Shown here piece after piece: positions 24,172-34,222 of a DNA stretch of 64,000 nucleotides (the first letter of the stretch is position 1; every line of letters starts with the position of its first letter). Origin of the DNA: Oxalobacteraceae bacterium (GTDB lineage Bacteria > Pseudomonadota > Gammaproteobacteria > Burkholderiales > Burkholderiaceae_D); NCBI GenBank assembly GCA_900299005.1, contig OMID01000076.1:1-64000 (forward strand), read 5' to 3'. Below the pieces are notes generated by a model, which had not been told where the DNA came from, ran no database searches, and saw nothing but the letters and a program-made list of their open reading frames with translations. The position numbers and the translations under genes were made by a program.

Positions 24172-24837
24172 ATGAACCTTGAACAAGCCCGCGTGAACAT
24201 GATTGAGCAGCAAATCCGTACTTGGGAGGTACTCGACAAGGACGTCCTGAATACTCTCGTGGTCGTGCGCCGCGAAGCCTTTGTGCCAGATGCCTTTCAG
24301 GCGCTGGCCTTCGTGGACACCGAGATCCCCCTGCCCGGCGGCGAGAACATGCTCTCGCCCAAACTCGAGGCACGTCTGTTGCAGGAAGCCGCTGTCCAGC
24401 ATACGGAATCCGTACTTGAGATCGGCACTGGCTCTGGCTACATGGCAGCGCTGCTGGCCAATCATGCGCGCCATGTGACCTCGATCGAGATCCTGCCCGA
24501 ACTAAAATCGATCGCAGAAAAAAATCTCGCCGACTACGGTGTCGCCAATGTCAATGTCGAACTGGGCAACGGCGCTCGAGGCTGGGCGGGAAGCGGCACG
24601 CGCGCCGCGCCGTGGGACGTGATCATGATCTCCGGCGCGCTGCCCGTACTGCCCCATGTCTTCCTAGAGCAGCTCAGCCTGGGCGGGCGTCTGCTAGCCG
24701 TTATCGGCGAGGCGCCAATCATGTCTGCCTGCCTTGTTACGCGCACGGCGCAAGATGCGTGGAGCGAGATCAAGCTGTTCGAAACCTGCATCAAGCCCTT
24801 GCGCGAAACAGAAGCACCTTCGGCGTTTCATTTCTGA
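24172..24837 (+). CDS. protein-L-isoaspartate O-methyltransferase-like protein
   Basis: ESVLEIGTGSGYMAALLA, MIEQQIRTWEVLD. Confidence 0.88.
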   Translation: MNLEQARVNMIEQQIRTWEVLDKDVLNTLVVVRREAFVPDAFQALAFVDTEIPLPGGENMLSPKLEARLLQEAAVQHTESVLEIGTGSGYMAALLANHARHVTSIEILPELKSIAEKNLADYGVANVNVELGNGARGWAGSGTRAAPWDVIMISGALPVLPHVFLEQLSLGGRLLAVIGEAPIMSACLVTRTAQDAWSEIKLFETCIKPLRETEAPSAFHF

Positions 24838-24856
24838 ATTACTGAGGCTGGCTGTC

Positions 24857-25189
24857 ATGGAACACCTCTCTCCCACAGAACTCGTCCAGTGGCTTGCCGA
24901 TGCCGGTCAGGGCCAGCGCGCCGCCCCGCTACTGCTGGATGTGCGCGAGCCATGGGAGTTTGACACTTGCCGCATTCCGGGCTCTCAATTGATGACCATG
25001 GCCAGCGTTCCCGCCCGGCAGGAAGATCTGGATCCTGCGCAGGCAATCGTCTGTATCTGCCACCATGGCGCGCGCAGCTTGCAGGTCGCAGCATTTCTGG
25101 AGCGTGCAGGCTTTGACAAGGTCTACAACCTGACTGGCGGCGTGCATGGCTGGGCTTTGCAGATCGATCCTTCAATGCCAACGTATTGA
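24857..25189 (+). CDS. rhodanese-like domain protein
   Basis: LLDVREPWEF and active-site loop CHHGARS. Confidence 0.9.
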   Translation: MEHLSPTELVQWLADAGQGQRAAPLLLDVREPWEFDTCRIPGSQLMTMASVPARQEDLDPAQAIVCICHHGARSLQVAAFLERAGFDKVYNLTGGVHGWALQIDPSMPTY

Positions 25190-25229
25190 GGCCAAACTCT
25201 CACTTGCGGCAGTTTTTACGGAAAAAAGA

Positions 25230-26540
25230 ATGCGAACAACCCGAACCGCTTCACTCATGGCATGTGCCTTTCTCGGCACGGCGATGCATGCGCAAGCACT
25301 CGATTTGCTTCAGGCTTATCGGGATGCACAAGCCTATGACAGCCAGTTCGCCAGCGCTCGCGCCACACGCGAAGCCAGTCTCGAAAAAAGCGTTCAAGGT
25401 CGTGCCGGACTGCTGCCACAAGTCGGCATCAATGGCGGTGTGAGCCGGATCGAGGGACACTCTTCGCAGCCCGCTGACATCAGCTACACCTCGAACACGC
25501 TGCAGCTGCAACTGCAACAACCGCTCTATCGCCCCTCGAATCTGGCCATCTATGAGCAGAGCAAACTGCAAGTCGCCGCCAGCGAGACACAATACGAACA
25601 AGCCCGGGCCGATCTCACGCTGCGCGTGGCACAAGCCTACTTCGACGTGCTGACCTCGCAGGATGCGCTAGTCTTCATCCGGGCGCAAAAGGTGGCCATC
25701 ACCGAGCAGCTGGAGTCGGCAAAACGAAACTTTGAAGTCGGCACGGCGACCATTACCGACACACACGAAGCGCAGGCGCGCTTTGATCTTGCGGCAGCCC
25801 AGGAAATCGCAGCGCTCAATGATCTCGAAGTCAAGCGCAACCTGCTGGCGCAAATCACGGGCAAGCTGCCCGGCGAGCTCACAGGGCTGCGATCGGATGT
25901 TCGACTCAGCCCTCCCGAACCACCACAGATTCGCCAGTGGGTAGAGAGTGCGGAAGCCGGTAATTTCGCGGTCATTGCGCAGGCGTTTATCGCCGAATCG
26001 GCAAAACTTGATATCGAGCGCAGTCGCAGCGGTCACAAACCCACCCTCGACGCCGTCGCCAGCTATGGACAGAACAAAGGCCTCGCGTTCGCACCGCAAC
26101 TGACCATCACCACTGCATCGATTGGCGTTCAGCTCAATCTGCCAGTGTATTCCGGCGGATCGACCAGCAGCCTGATACGACAAGCAATGTCATCAGAAGA
26201 AAAAGCACGTGCCGATCTGGAGACGGCACGGCGCAATGCCGCGCAAGCGGCGAGAACTGCCTTCCTGGGTGTACAAAATGGCCTCTCGCAAGTCAAGGCA
26301 CTGGAGGCAGCCGAAACTTCCAGCAAATCGGCACTGGAGTCCAATCTTCTTGGTTATCAGGTTGGCGTTCGAATCAATATTGATGTCCTTAATGCGCAGC
26401 AGCAGCTCTACTCTACGCGACGCGACCTGGCAAAAGCGCGTTACGAAACACTGGTCAATGGGCTGCGGCTGAAAGCGGCGGTCGGCACACTGGGCGAGGC
26501 GGATCTTGCCGAGCTCGACAGCCTGCTGGACATACGCTGA
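25230..26540 (+). CDS. tolC: TolC family outer membrane channel
   Basis: TolC-like repeats (ALDLLQAYRDAQAYDSQFASARA; QQQLYSTRRDLAKARYETLVNGLRLKAAVGTL). Confidence 0.93.
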   Translation: MRTTRTASLMACAFLGTAMHAQALDLLQAYRDAQAYDSQFASARATREASLEKSVQGRAGLLPQVGINGGVSRIEGHSSQPADISYTSNTLQLQLQQPLYRPSNLAIYEQSKLQVAASETQYEQARADLTLRVAQAYFDVLTSQDALVFIRAQKVAITEQLESAKRNFEVGTATITDTHEAQARFDLAAAQEIAALNDLEVKRNLLAQITGKLPGELTGLRSDVRLSPPEPPQIRQWVESAEAGNFAVIAQAFIAESAKLDIERSRSGHKPTLDAVASYGQNKGLAFAPQLTITTASIGVQLNLPVYSGGSTSSLIRQAMSSEEKARADLETARRNAAQAARTAFLGVQNGLSQVKALEAAETSSKSALESNLLGYQVGVRINIDVLNAQQQLYSTRRDLAKARYETLVNGLRLKAAVGTLGEADLAELDSLLDIR

Positions 26541-26871
26541 TGGAGTGGCAACGAAGGATCGCCTGACGAAAAGCTGAATGCCCCTGGTGTCAAGGCGAGC
26601 CATCATCGCCGCGCGACGTGAGAGCCCTCGACATCACAGGTTCCGCGCCTTTTTCGGAGCTGAAAGCTTGTGGTTTTTAATACATCGGCACTGATTGAAT
26701 CGAATTGAACCCGGTGCGTATCGATCGTTAACGCCGGCCGATCGCCCGCAGGCGATGCAGCTTCGGGTACCGCCGGGTTTTGCAAGCCAAGAAACCGCTA
26801 TACTGAGCAGCAATAAATAGCACGACCGTTCGGCAGTATCGTCGTCCCACAACAGGGTCGACCACACTAAA

Positions 26872-26956
26872 AGGCTCTATCAAAATGAGCGCCGCGAAGC
26901 AGCGCGTTCGCTGGCAAGGCGCCCCCAACGCGGCCAGCGGCATTTTAATAGAGCCT
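26872..26956. repeat. 85-bp palindromic element, family A, copy 1
   Basis: terminal inverted repeats AGGCTCTATCAAAATG / CATTTTAATAGAGCCT; homologous to 39115-39199. Confidence 0.85.
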
Positions 26957-27019
26957 CTAAAAACCTGAGTCCGCAGACGCTTGAGCCCGTCGTTATTCGT
27001 CGCGCAAGCCCTGCGGGTG

Positions 27020-27043
27020 CGTCAGGTCTCCTGACGTTTTTTT
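27020..27043 (+). terminator. intrinsic terminator/attenuator immediately upstream of acrA-like gene
   Basis: CGTCAGG-TCT-CCTGACG-TTTTTTT; U-tract ends 2 nt before ATG at 27046. Confidence 0.8.
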
Positions 27044-27045
27044 GA

Positions 27046-28278
27046 ATGAAGCAGAACACCATGAACCTCTCGCCTGTTGTCCGCCTCCTCCTGATTCCCA
27101 CGGTGATTGCATCACTGCTGACTGCCTGCGGAGAGAACAAGCCCGCTGCGCCTGCGGCCGGCGCTGGCGCGCCGCCACCCGCGAATGTTGCCACCATCAT
27201 CATCGCATCTGAAGAAGTTGCCAACGTCACCGAGCTCCCCGGCCGGATCGACGCCATACGCAACGCCGAGGTCCGCGCACGCGTCGGTGGCATCGTGCAG
27301 CGACGGCTGTTCAATGAAGGCAGCGAGATTCGAGCTGGGGCGACGCTGTATCAGATTGATCCCGCCCCTTTTCAGGCGGTCGTCAGTAATGCCGAAGCCG
27401 TCATCGCTCGTGCAGAAGCCAATCTGGGGCAAGCGAACACGCGGCTCAATCGCTATCGCGCACTGGTCGAGACGAACGCGATCAGCAAACAGGAGTTCGA
27501 CGATGCACAGAGCGCGCAAAAACTTGCTGCTGCCGATGTGGCCGCGGCGAAGGCATCGCTCGACACCGCAAAACTCAATCTCTCTTACGCCACCGTCACC
27601 GCACCCATAACGGGCCGCATCGGCCGCACGCTGGTCACCGAAGGCGCACTGGTGACAGCAAACGATCCCACGGCGCTGGCGATCATCCAGCAACTGGATC
27701 CGATCTACGTAACGCTGACGCAGTCTTCCGTCGAGATGGCCCAGCTGCGCGAGAAAGTCTCGCAGTCGGGTCGCCACAGCGTCAAAGCCAAGCTCACGCT
27801 TGTCACTGAAGACGGCAAGGCCTACCCGCATGCCGGTCAATTGTTGTTCTCGGAAGCGACGGTCGATCCGAATTCAAGTTCCGTCATCCTTCGCGCCCAA
27901 TTCCCCAACCCCGAGCGCACGCTGCTTCCGGGCATGTATGTGCGTGTTCGGCTCGAGCAGGGTACACGCCCCAATACCATCACCGTGCCACAACAAGCGG
28001 TGATGCGCACGGCCGATGGGTCGATGGTGATGACGGTGGATGCCGAAGGCAAGGTCACGCCACGCCCGGTGAAGACCGGCGGCGCCCATGGCACCCACTG
28101 GATTGTGATCTCGGGCTTGAACGAAGGGGATCAGGTGATCGTCGAGGGTCTGCAAAAGGCCAAGCCCGGCGCTACGGTGAAGGCCAGTCCGTGGTCGCCG
28201 GGTGGCGCACCTTCGGGTACTGCGGGTGCCGCACCCACCGCCGCACCGTCTCCCGCCGCCCCCTCCGAAAAGAAATAA
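27046..28278 (+). CDS. efflux RND transporter periplasmic adaptor (AcrA/MexA-like lipoprotein)
   Basis: lipobox SLLTACG, MFP family motifs; alternative ATG at 27061. Confidence 0.94.
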   Translation: MKQNTMNLSPVVRLLLIPTVIASLLTACGENKPAAPAAGAGAPPPANVATIIIASEEVANVTELPGRIDAIRNAEVRARVGGIVQRRLFNEGSEIRAGATLYQIDPAPFQAVVSNAEAVIARAEANLGQANTRLNRYRALVETNAISKQEFDDAQSAQKLAAADVAAAKASLDTAKLNLSYATVTAPITGRIGRTLVTEGALVTANDPTALAIIQQLDPIYVTLTQSSVEMAQLREKVSQSGRHSVKAKLTLVTEDGKAYPHAGQLLFSEATVDPNSSSVILRAQFPNPERTLLPGMYVRVRLEQGTRPNTITVPQQAVMRTADGSMVMTVDAEGKVTPRPVKTGGAHGTHWIVISGLNEGDQVIVEGLQKAKPGATVKASPWSPGGAPSGTAGAAPTAAPSPAAPSEKK

Positions 28279-28290
28279 GGAAGCACGGCC

Positions 28291-31200
28291 ATGGCAAAGT
28301 TTTTCATCGATCGCCCGGTCTTCGCCTGGGTGATCGCCCTGTTCATCTTGCTGGCGGGCGTGCTCGCGATTCCTAATCTGCCCATCTCCCAGTACCCGCA
28401 GATAGCCCCGCCTACCGTTATCGTCAACTCAATTTATCCCGGCGCATCCGCGCAAACGGTCGACGAGAGTGTCACCAGCCTCATCGAACAAGAGATGAAT
28501 GGGGCAGAGAACATGCTCTATATTGAGTCACAGAGCCAGTCCGATGGGGGATCGACAGTCTCGGTCACATTCAAAAACGGCACCAACCCTGAACTCGCTG
28601 CCGTCGATGTGCAGAACCGACTCAAACGCATCGAGGCACGTCTGCCGCAGGCAGTTGTGCAGCAAGGTGTCACCATCACGCGTGCGCGCAGCAATCTGCT
28701 GATGTTCGTGAATCTGATCTCGACCACAGGCGAGCAATCGCCCGTGGCGCTGGGTGACTATCTGGCCCGCAATGTGGTCAATGAGATCAAACGTATCCCC
28801 GGCGTTGGCGTGGTGCAGCTGTTCGGCACCGAGCGCGCGATGCGTATCTGGATTGATCCCGACAAGCTGCTGGCCTTTAAACTCACGCCTTCGGATGTCG
28901 TGCAGGCCATCAAGGCACAGAACGCACAGTTCTCGGCGGGTGTGCTGGGCGACCTGCCGGCACCTGGCACGCAGCGCATTGCCACCTCGATCGTCGTGAC
29001 AGGTCAGATGGCAACCACGCAGGAGTTCGACAATATCGTGCTGCGCGCCACGCCGGGCGGCGCAACCGTGCGTATCCGCGATGTTGGCATGGCCGAGGTG
29101 GCCGGCCAATCCTACGGCTTTGCGGCACGACTCAACGGCAAGGATATCGCCGCCATCGGCATTCAGCTCACCCCCACGGCAAACGCGCTGGAGACGGCAA
29201 AGCTGGTACGCGCGAAAATGGTCAATCTGAAGCAATATTTCCCTGCCGGTGTCGACTACAAGATCCCCTACGACACGTCCTTGTTTATCAAGATCTCGAT
29301 TGAGGAAGTGGTCAAGACTCTGGTCGAGGCAGTGGTTCTGGTGTTCCTGGTGATGCTGCTCTTCCTGCAAAGCCTGCGCTACACGCTGATCCCGGCCATC
29401 GTCGTGCCAGTGTCGCTGATGGGCACCTTTGCCACGATGATGACGTTTGGGTATTCGATCAACGTGCTGACCATGTTCGGCATGGTGCTGGCCATCGGTA
29501 TTCTGGTCGATGATGCGATCGTCGTCGTTGAGAACGTCGAGCGCATCATGAGCGAAGAGGGCTTGCCGCCACGCGAAGCGACCATCAAGGCCATGAGCCA
29601 GATTACCGGCGCCATCGTTGGCATCACTGCCGTGCTGATTGCGGTGTTTGTGCCGATGGCTTTCTTCACCGGATCTGTGGGCGCGATCTATCGCCAATTC
29701 TCGATCTCGATGGTGTCATCGATGGTGTTCTCGGCCATCATGGCGCTGACACTGACGCCGGCGCTGTGCGCGACCTTGCTCAAGCCGATTGATCCCAATC
29801 ATCACGAGCGCAAGGGACTGTTCGGCGGCTTCAACCGGCTGTTCCGGCGAACCACCCAGAGCTATCAGAGCGGCGTACAGAAAGTCCTGAAATCGGCGCT
29901 GCGCTACATGGTGCTCTACGGTGTCATTATCGCCGCCGTGGTGTGGATGGCCGTGCGCATGCCCACATCGTTCCTGCCTGCTGAAGATCAGGGTTATTTG
30001 CTGGCCAACGTGCAGCTGCCACCGGGCGCCAGCACCGGCCGCACGCTGGAGGTGATGAAACAGGCAGAGGCCTATTTTCTGAAAGAGCCCGGGGCTGAAG
30101 CGATCGTATCCGTGATTGGTTACAGCTTTTCGGGCAATGGCCAGAATGGCGGCCTGCTCTTCGTCCCGCTGAAAGACTGGAAGGAGCGCACAACACCCGA
30201 GCTGAGCTCTCAGGGGATTGCGACCAAGGCGCTCTCGCTGATGGCAACGATTCGCGATGCGATCGTGTTCACCGTGAACCCGCCGGCGATTCGCGAACTA
30301 GGCAATGCAACCGGCTTCTCGCTCCGATTGCAAGATCGCGCCGGCCTTGGCCACGATGCACTGCTGGCTGCTCGCAATCAGCTCTTGGGCATGCTCTCCA
30401 AGAGCCCCGTCATCAAGGGTGCTCGTCCGGAGGGCATGGAAGACTCTCCCCAATTGAAGCTCGAGATTGATCGCGACAAGGCCAACGCACTCGGTGTGGC
30501 AGTGGCCGATATCAATGCCACCCTGGCCGCCACCTTTGGCTCGACCTACGTGAATGACTTCCCCAACGTGGGACGCCAGCAGCGCGTCATCGTGCAAGCT
30601 GCCGCCGAGAAGCGGCTGATGCCGGAAGATCTGGGCAAGCTGCATGTGCGCAATGCTCAGGGCAGCATGGTGCCGATGTCAGCCTTCCTGCGCAGCAGCT
30701 GGATCAATGGCCCAGTGCAGTTGGTGCGCTTCAATGGTTATCCTGCGATGAAGATTCAGGGCGACGCTGCGCCCGGCGCTTCCTCCGGTGACGCAATCGC
30801 CGAAGTCGAGCGCCTGATCAAGCAGCTACCTGCTGGTATTGGCTACGAGTGGGCCGGGCAGTCTTTTGAAGAGAAGGCGGCCGGTTCTACTGCGAGCTTG
30901 CTGTTCGCGCTATCGCTGCTTGCAGTCTTCCTTGTACTGGCAGCACTGTATGAAAGTACATCGATTCCCGTCGCTGTGCTGCTGGTCGTGCCGCTGGGCG
31001 TTCTGGGTGCCGTGGCTTTCACCCTGTTCCGTGGCATGCCAAATGATGTGTACTTCAAGGTGGGCCTGATCGCCATCATCGGTCTCTCTGCGAAGAATGC
31101 AATCCTGATTATTGAATACGCCAAAGACCTTCAAGCGGACGGCATGGAGCTTATTGAGGCCACGCTAACGGCGGTCAAGCTGCGATTCCGTCCGATTATC

Positions 31201-31431
31201 ATGACATCACTAGCCTTCATTCTCGGTGTGCTGCCGCTGGTGATCGCCACCGGTGCGGGTTCGGCAAGCCAGCGCGCCATTGGCACCGGCGTGATGGGCG
31301 GGATGATTACCGCTACGGTACTCGCCGTCTTTTTTGTTCCGATATTTTTCGTGGTTGTTCGTCGCATTTTCAAAGGAAACGAGCGACAGCGCAAACTGTA
31401 CGCCGCCCACTTGCATCAGAACGAGGCATAA
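28291..31431 (+). CDS. efflux RND transporter permease (AcrB/MexB-like, HAE1)
   Basis: MAKFFIDRPVFAWVIALFILLAGVLAIPNLPISQYPQIAPP, 1046 aa. Confidence 0.97.
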   Translation: MAKFFIDRPVFAWVIALFILLAGVLAIPNLPISQYPQIAPPTVIVNSIYPGASAQTVDESVTSLIEQEMNGAENMLYIESQSQSDGGSTVSVTFKNGTNPELAAVDVQNRLKRIEARLPQAVVQQGVTITRARSNLLMFVNLISTTGEQSPVALGDYLARNVVNEIKRIPGVGVVQLFGTERAMRIWIDPDKLLAFKLTPSDVVQAIKAQNAQFSAGVLGDLPAPGTQRIATSIVVTGQMATTQEFDNIVLRATPGGATVRIRDVGMAEVAGQSYGFAARLNGKDIAAIGIQLTPTANALETAKLVRAKMVNLKQYFPAGVDYKIPYDTSLFIKISIEEVVKTLVEAVVLVFLVMLLFLQSLRYTLIPAIVVPVSLMGTFATMMTFGYSINVLTMFGMVLAIGILVDDAIVVVENVERIMSEEGLPPREATIKAMSQITGAIVGITAVLIAVFVPMAFFTGSVGAIYRQFSISMVSSMVFSAIMALTLTPALCATLLKPIDPNHHERKGLFGGFNRLFRRTTQSYQSGVQKVLKSALRYMVLYGVIIAAVVWMAVRMPTSFLPAEDQGYLLANVQLPPGASTGRTLEVMKQAEAYFLKEPGAEAIVSVIGYSFSGNGQNGGLLFVPLKDWKERTTPELSSQGIATKALSLMATIRDAIVFTVNPPAIRELGNATGFSLRLQDRAGLGHDALLAARNQLLGMLSKSPVIKGARPEGMEDSPQLKLEIDRDKANALGVAVADINATLAATFGSTYVNDFPNVGRQQRVIVQAAAEKRLMPEDLGKLHVRNAQGSMVPMSAFLRSSWINGPVQLVRFNGYPAMKIQGDAAPGASSGDAIAEVERLIKQLPAGIGYEWAGQSFEEKAAGSTASLLFALSLLAVFLVLAALYESTSIPVAVLLVVPLGVLGAVAFTLFRGMPNDVYFKVGLIAIIGLSAKNAILIIEYAKDLQADGMELIEATLTAVKLRFRPIIMTSLAFILGVLPLVIATGAGSASQRAIGTGVMGGMITATVLAVFFVPIFFVVVRRIFKGNERQRKLYAAHLHQNEA

Positions 31432-31433
31432 CA

Positions 31434-32831
31434 ATGACAAAAAAATTCATCCTCCCCGTAGTTGTGCTGGCCGGTGCCATGACACTCTCTGGCTGCCAGA
31501 TCATGCCCAAGTTTTTTACGCCAGCAGCACCGATCCCTGCCAACTATCCAGGGGGAGACGGCGCCACGGTAAAGCCGGTCGCAGATATTGGCTGGAATGA
31601 ATTCTTCCAGAACCCTGACCTGCGTGAAACGATCAGCGCGGCACTGAACAATAATCGCGATCTCAAAACCGCGATCCTCCGTATCGAGGAAGCGCGTGCG
31701 CTGTATAACATTCAGCGTGCAGATCAGCTGCCCACCGTGAACACGACCGGCGGATTGACGATGTCGCGTCAGCTGCTGGCTGGCACCATGCGCGAGAACA
31801 CGGTCTATCAGGTCGGGCTCGGTATGGCGGCGTTTGAACTGGATTTTTTCGGTCGCGTGAAAAATCTGTCGGCTGCGGCCTTATCTCAATACATGGCGAC
31901 CGAAGAGGCACGGCGCGCATTCCAGATTTCACTGGTCGGTGAGGTGGCCAAGGCATGGCTGACCGAACGTGCGCTGGCAGAGCAGAAGCAGCTCGCCGAG
32001 CGCGCTTACAAAGCTAGGGAAAGTTCGCGCGACCTGGTCAAGAAGCGCCTTGACGGCGGCATAGCCAACGCACTGGAATTCCAGCAAAGCGAATCACTGG
32101 TGCAATCGGCTCGTGTGTCAGTGCTGGCGTTGCGGCGTCAGCATGCACTGGCAATGAACGCATTGATGCTTCTCACCGGCTCAAGCATCAAACCAACGCC
32201 GCAGACAGCAACGCTGTCGAACCAGCTGATCACGGCAGATATCGGCGCAGGAATGCCGTCGGATCTGCTCACGTATCGGCCCGATATTCGGGCCGCCGAG
32301 CAGCGGCTGCGAGCCAGCCAGGCAAATATCGCTGCGGCGCGCGCTGCTTTCTTCCCGCGTATCGCGCTGACAGCCGGCTTCGGTCTGGCCAGTAGTGATC
32401 TGGGTGGCCTGTTCGATACCGGAGCGCGCACCTGGAATTTTGCTCCTCAAGTGGTGATGCCCATATTCGACAATGGTCGCAACAAGGCGAGTTTGAGTCT
32501 GGCGCAAATTCGCAGCAATATCGCGATCACCGACTATGAAAAAACGATTCAGATCGCTTTCCGGGAAGTCGCCGATGCATTGGCAGCACGTGCCACCCTG
32601 ACAGAGGAGATTGATGCCCAAAAAGCGGTACGTGATGCGCAATTCGAGCGCCTGTCGCTGGCGCAAGCCCGCTACCAGAACGGAATTGCCAATTATCTGG
32701 ATGTGCTCGATGCCGAGCGCGAGCTCTTCAACGCAGAACAGGCACTGGTGCAATCCCAGCTGCTGAAGCTGACTAATGCCGTCGATCTGTATCGTTCACT
32801 GGGAGGCGGTTTTACGGAAGCAGAGAAGTAA
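31434..32831 (+). CDS. efflux outer membrane lipoprotein (OprM/NodT family)
   Basis: lipobox TLSGC; RADQLPTVNTTGGLTMSRQ; two OEP domains. Confidence 0.95.
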   Translation: MTKKFILPVVVLAGAMTLSGCQIMPKFFTPAAPIPANYPGGDGATVKPVADIGWNEFFQNPDLRETISAALNNNRDLKTAILRIEEARALYNIQRADQLPTVNTTGGLTMSRQLLAGTMRENTVYQVGLGMAAFELDFFGRVKNLSAAALSQYMATEEARRAFQISLVGEVAKAWLTERALAEQKQLAERAYKARESSRDLVKKRLDGGIANALEFQQSESLVQSARVSVLALRRQHALAMNALMLLTGSSIKPTPQTATLSNQLITADIGAGMPSDLLTYRPDIRAAEQRLRASQANIAAARAAFFPRIALTAGFGLASSDLGGLFDTGARTWNFAPQVVMPIFDNGRNKASLSLAQIRSNIAITDYEKTIQIAFREVADALAARATLTEEIDAQKAVRDAQFERLSLAQARYQNGIANYLDVLDAERELFNAEQALVQSQLLKLTNAVDLYRSLGGGFTEAEK

Positions 32832-32898
32832 CGATAACAAGCGCAGTAAACGAATCGTTCACGGGGCGCTGCAGCGTAGCAAAGGCGCTTCCGACATG

Positions 32899-34209
32899 TC
32901 AGGCTTTCGAGGATAAACGCTCGGGGTTGACCTGCAGCTGATTCAAAACTTCCGATAGCAGTCGCACGGTTTTTTCCGTGGCACCGTGATGCGCTTTCGT
33001 GAACTCGGCAGCATCAGCGGATGCTTGCTGCAACCGGCGCGTATCGATCAGCCATTCCAGCCACTGGTCGAACAAGGCGTCTGCATCCGTCACCCGCACC
33101 GCCACACCCGCGGTCACCGCATCCTGGGTGATCTGCGCAAAATTATAGGTATGAGGCCCGACAAACACCGGTTTGCCGCATGCCAGTGCCTCGATCAGGT
33201 TCTGTCCGCCATGCGGCAGTAAGCTGCCGCCAATGAAAGCCATGTCACAGGCAGCATGGAATGCAAACATTTCACCCAAGGAGTCGCCCAGCAGCGTATG
33301 GACATGCGGTGACAGCGCATCTTGCCCAAGTTGTGAACGGCGCAAGTAGTGAAGGCCTCGCTGCTCCAGCAACTGTGCCACTGCTGAAAATCGCTGAGGG
33401 TGACGCGGAACAATGATCAGCAGAGTCTCCTGAGGCAGTGTCGCGCGCATGTAGGCATCGAGGAGAAGCGTCTCCTCGCCTTCACGCGTGCTGGCACACA
33501 GAAGTACTGGCCGCGGGCCAAACTGCCTTCGCCATTGCGCACCTAACGCCAGCATCGCCACCGGAGGCGCAATATCGAACTTGAGACTGCCCGTCACGGC
33601 GACAGGCGCGCCCGATATCTGGCGTAGGCGTTCGGCATCTGCCTGCGTCTGCGCGGCGAACAAGCGGATTTTTTTTGCCGTATCCGTGAACAGCGTCGAT
33701 AAACGCTGCGCGCTGCGCAGCGATTTTTCTGACAACCGTGCATTGACCAGCGCCACAGGGACTGCTTGCTGGTGGCAGTTGTGTATCAGGGCAGGCCAGA
33801 CTTCCGTTTCCATCAGGATGCACAGTGATGGATGTATCGCTCTTATGAAACGCCGGGTCATGCTCAGTGTGTCATAAGGAAGATAGGACTGCATCACCCG
33901 GACCTCTTTACCAAACAAGGCGGCACCTGTGGCACGCCCCGTTGGCGTCATGTGCGTGAGCAGGATCTGGTGTGTAGGATATTGCCGGAGCAGTGCTCGG
34001 ATCAGAGGCTCTGCCGCCCGTGTCTCACCGACCGATACGGCATGTACCCAGATGAGCGATGATGGCCCTGCCTGAACAAAGCCGAACCGCTCGACGATAT
34101 GGCGCCGGTATCCGCTCTCATGACGGCCGCGCCACCACAGACGCATAAGGATGAAGGGCAAGAGCGCCCACCACAAGGCGGAATAGACGCGGAGTGTCAG
34201 TGAGGTCAT
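32899..34209 (-). CDS. waaA: 3-deoxy-D-manno-octulosonic acid transferase
   Basis: WVHAVSVGETRAAEPLIRAL and FIGGSLLPHGGQNLIEALA. Confidence 0.95.
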   Translation of the reverse strand: MTSLTLRVYSALWWALLPFILMRLWWRGRHESGYRRHIVERFGFVQAGPSSLIWVHAVSVGETRAAEPLIRALLRQYPTHQILLTHMTPTGRATGAALFGKEVRVMQSYLPYDTLSMTRRFIRAIHPSLCILMETEVWPALIHNCHQQAVPVALVNARLSEKSLRSAQRLSTLFTDTAKKIRLFAAQTQADAERLRQISGAPVAVTGSLKFDIAPPVAMLALGAQWRRQFGPRPVLLCASTREGEETLLLDAYMRATLPQETLLIIVPRHPQRFSAVAQLLEQRGLHYLRRSQLGQDALSPHVHTLLGDSLGEMFAFHAACDMAFIGGSLLPHGGQNLIEALACGKPVFVGPHTYNFAQITQDAVTAGVAVRVTDADALFDQWLEWLIDTRRLQQASADAAEFTKAHHGATEKTVRLLSEVLNQLQVNPERLSSKA

Positions 34210-34222
34210 TCGACGATTTGCG

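Noticed and set aside
26541-26870. Non-coding gap after tolC as a possible sRNA or pseudogene
   Set aside because: Only weak hairpins and no recognisable promoter-terminator pair or protein remnant.
26880-27314. 144-aa minus-strand ORF across the repeat and acrA 5' end
   Set aside because: Overlaps the acrA N-terminus and the repeat; no coding signal.
28528-29697. 389-aa minus-strand ORF antisense to the acrB-like gene
   Set aside because: Composition (His/Arg/Gln-rich) is typical of a GC-skew shadow ORF opposite a strongly coding RND gene; no start context or family signal.
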